Source: JAIMBK01 sp040755975 (GTDB taxonomy: Bacteria; Bacillota; Desulfotomaculia; Desulfotomaculales; Nap2-2B). From it: DNA of 5,539 bases. The DNA lies in contig JBFLZY010000130.1 in NCBI GenBank assembly GCA_040755975.1, positions 1 to 5,539 on the forward strand, written 5' to 3'. The notes beneath the pieces are model-generated. The model was not told the origin of the DNA and did no database searches. It was given only the letters and a program-made list of their open reading frames with translations. Made by a program: the position numbers and the translations under genes. Below, in pieces: positions 4,983-5,539 of the stretch (position 1 is its first letter; each line of letters begins with the position of its first letter).

Positions 4983-5539
4983 GGGGGAACGGATAAAAGC
5001 GTTGGAGGACGTATGCAGGAAAGACGGTACAAACGCGGAAAACTTGTTGGCCAAAGCGGCGGCCGGAGAAAGGCTGACTTACGAAGAAGGGGTCTTTCTT
5101 TACCAAAACGCCGGCTTCCTCGCCTTGGGCAGGGCCGCCGACCTGGTGCGCCGGCGCCTGCACCCCGAAGGGGTGGTTACCTTTGTGGTCGGCCGCAACA
5201 TCAATTATACCAACATCTGCCACTGCGGCTGCCGCTTCTGCGCATTCTACCGGAAACCTGACCACCCGCAGGCCTACCTGCTCACCCTGGAGGAAATCTT
5301 TGCCAAAATTGAAGACACCATTGTTCGGGAAGGGACCGAATTGCTCATCCAGGGCGGGCTGCACCCGGACCTGGACCTGGATTATTACTTGCGCCTGCTA
5401 ACGGCGATCAAAAAGCGTTACCCCCTTCACCTGCACTCCTTCTCCCCGCCCGAAGTGGCGCACATGGCCAGGAAGTCCGGGCTTTCCATCCGGGAGACGC
5501 TGGTCCGGTTAAAAGCCGCGGGCCTTGATTCGCTCCCCG
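4978..5539 (+). CDS. mqnC: Dehypoxanthine futalosine cyclase, radical SAM (3' end outside window)
   Basis: MqnC converts dehypoxanthine futalosine to cyclic DHFL in the futalosine route to menaquinone, using a [4Fe-4S] cluster and SAM. The 187 residues in the window show the family's N-terminal helix pair (ENLLAKAAAGERLTYEEG), the strand VTFVVGRNINYTNIC, the cluster motif C81-x3-C85-x2-C88 followed by AFYR, a stretch GTELLIQGGLHPDL (119-132), LHLHSFSPPEV (150-160), and RLKAAGLDSLP at the edge. These strings are characteristic of MqnC rather than of the related MqnE or CofH. An additional Cys83 sits within the cluster motif. The start is uncertain: ATG 4978 is the first after an in-frame stop at 4960-4962 but has no good ribosome site, while a strong GGAGG (5004-5008) precedes an out-of-frame ATG at 5013. 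The gene is expected to continue well past the edge, since family members are about 350-370 aa. Confidence 0.94.
   Translation, partial: MPGERIKALEDVCRKDGTNAENLLAKAAAGERLTYEEGVFLYQNAGFLALGRAADLVRRRLHPEGVVTFVVGRNINYTNICHCGCRFCAFYRKPDHPQAYLLTLEEIFAKIEDTIVREGTELLIQGGLHPDLDLDYYLRLLTAIKKRYPLHLHSFSPPEVAHMARKSGLSIRETLVRLKAAGLDSLP

Noticed and set aside
4968..5364. N-terminal extension of the MTAP-like frame up to an ATG at 5364
   Set aside because: This part is antisense to the clearly conserved mqnC coding sequence and has no family similarity; it only keeps the frame open.

Overview
The window looks like chromosomal DNA of a GC-rich, low-oxygen Firmicute, most like the Desulfotomaculum/Pelotomaculum/Moorella group. 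This is an inference from three things: the strong Shine-Dalgarno sites (AGGAGG, GGAGG), the PhoP-type direct repeats with 11-nt period, and the futalosine menaquinone route. No mobile element, CRISPR array or insertion sequence was seen.

Layout: (1) Positions 1-1875, minus strand: a two-component operon. An OmpR/PhoB-family response regulator overlaps by 4 nt (ATGA) a PhoR-like sensor histidine kinase (TM - extracytoplasmic loop - TM - HAMP - PAS - HisKA) that runs off the left edge. (2) Positions 1876-2564: a long AT-rich to C-rich intergenic region. Its left part holds an extended -10 box and three exact 11-nt-period TTCACA-type repeats, pointing to PhoP-like autoregulation of the operon. 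Its right part holds a cyclic-di-GMP-I (GEMM) riboswitch followed by an overlapping antiterminator and intrinsic terminator. (3) Positions 2565-3551, plus strand: a GAF-like plus HD-GYP protein, a probable c-di-GMP phosphodiesterase, directly controlled by that riboswitch. (4) Positions 3552-4125: noncoding, apart from tRNA-Thr(CGU) on the minus strand with a near-consensus promoter and its own terminator. (5) Positions 4126-4967, minus strand: a divergent MTAP/PNP-family nucleoside phosphorylase whose start is broken or non-canonical. (6) Positions 4978-5539, plus strand: the 5' part of mqnC, the radical-SAM dehypoxanthine futalosine cyclase, cut by the right edge.

How the parts connect: the riboswitch and the HD-GYP protein form a closed circuit, in which the RNA senses the same second messenger that the protein should destroy. 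The predicted fold logic is OFF when c-di-GMP is bound, which would give positive feedback rather than simple homeostasis. The MTAP-like gene sits head to head with mqnC. It carries Asn at the purine-recognition position (expected for 6-oxopurines such as hypoxanthine) and has lost the usual phosphate-binding Arg. It is therefore a candidate for the otherwise unseen step that removes hypoxanthine from futalosine just before MqnC. That is a hypothesis. The two starts overlap with no room for promoters, and one extra base near 4961 would restore a normal start for the MTAP-like gene, so this junction deserves a sequence check.
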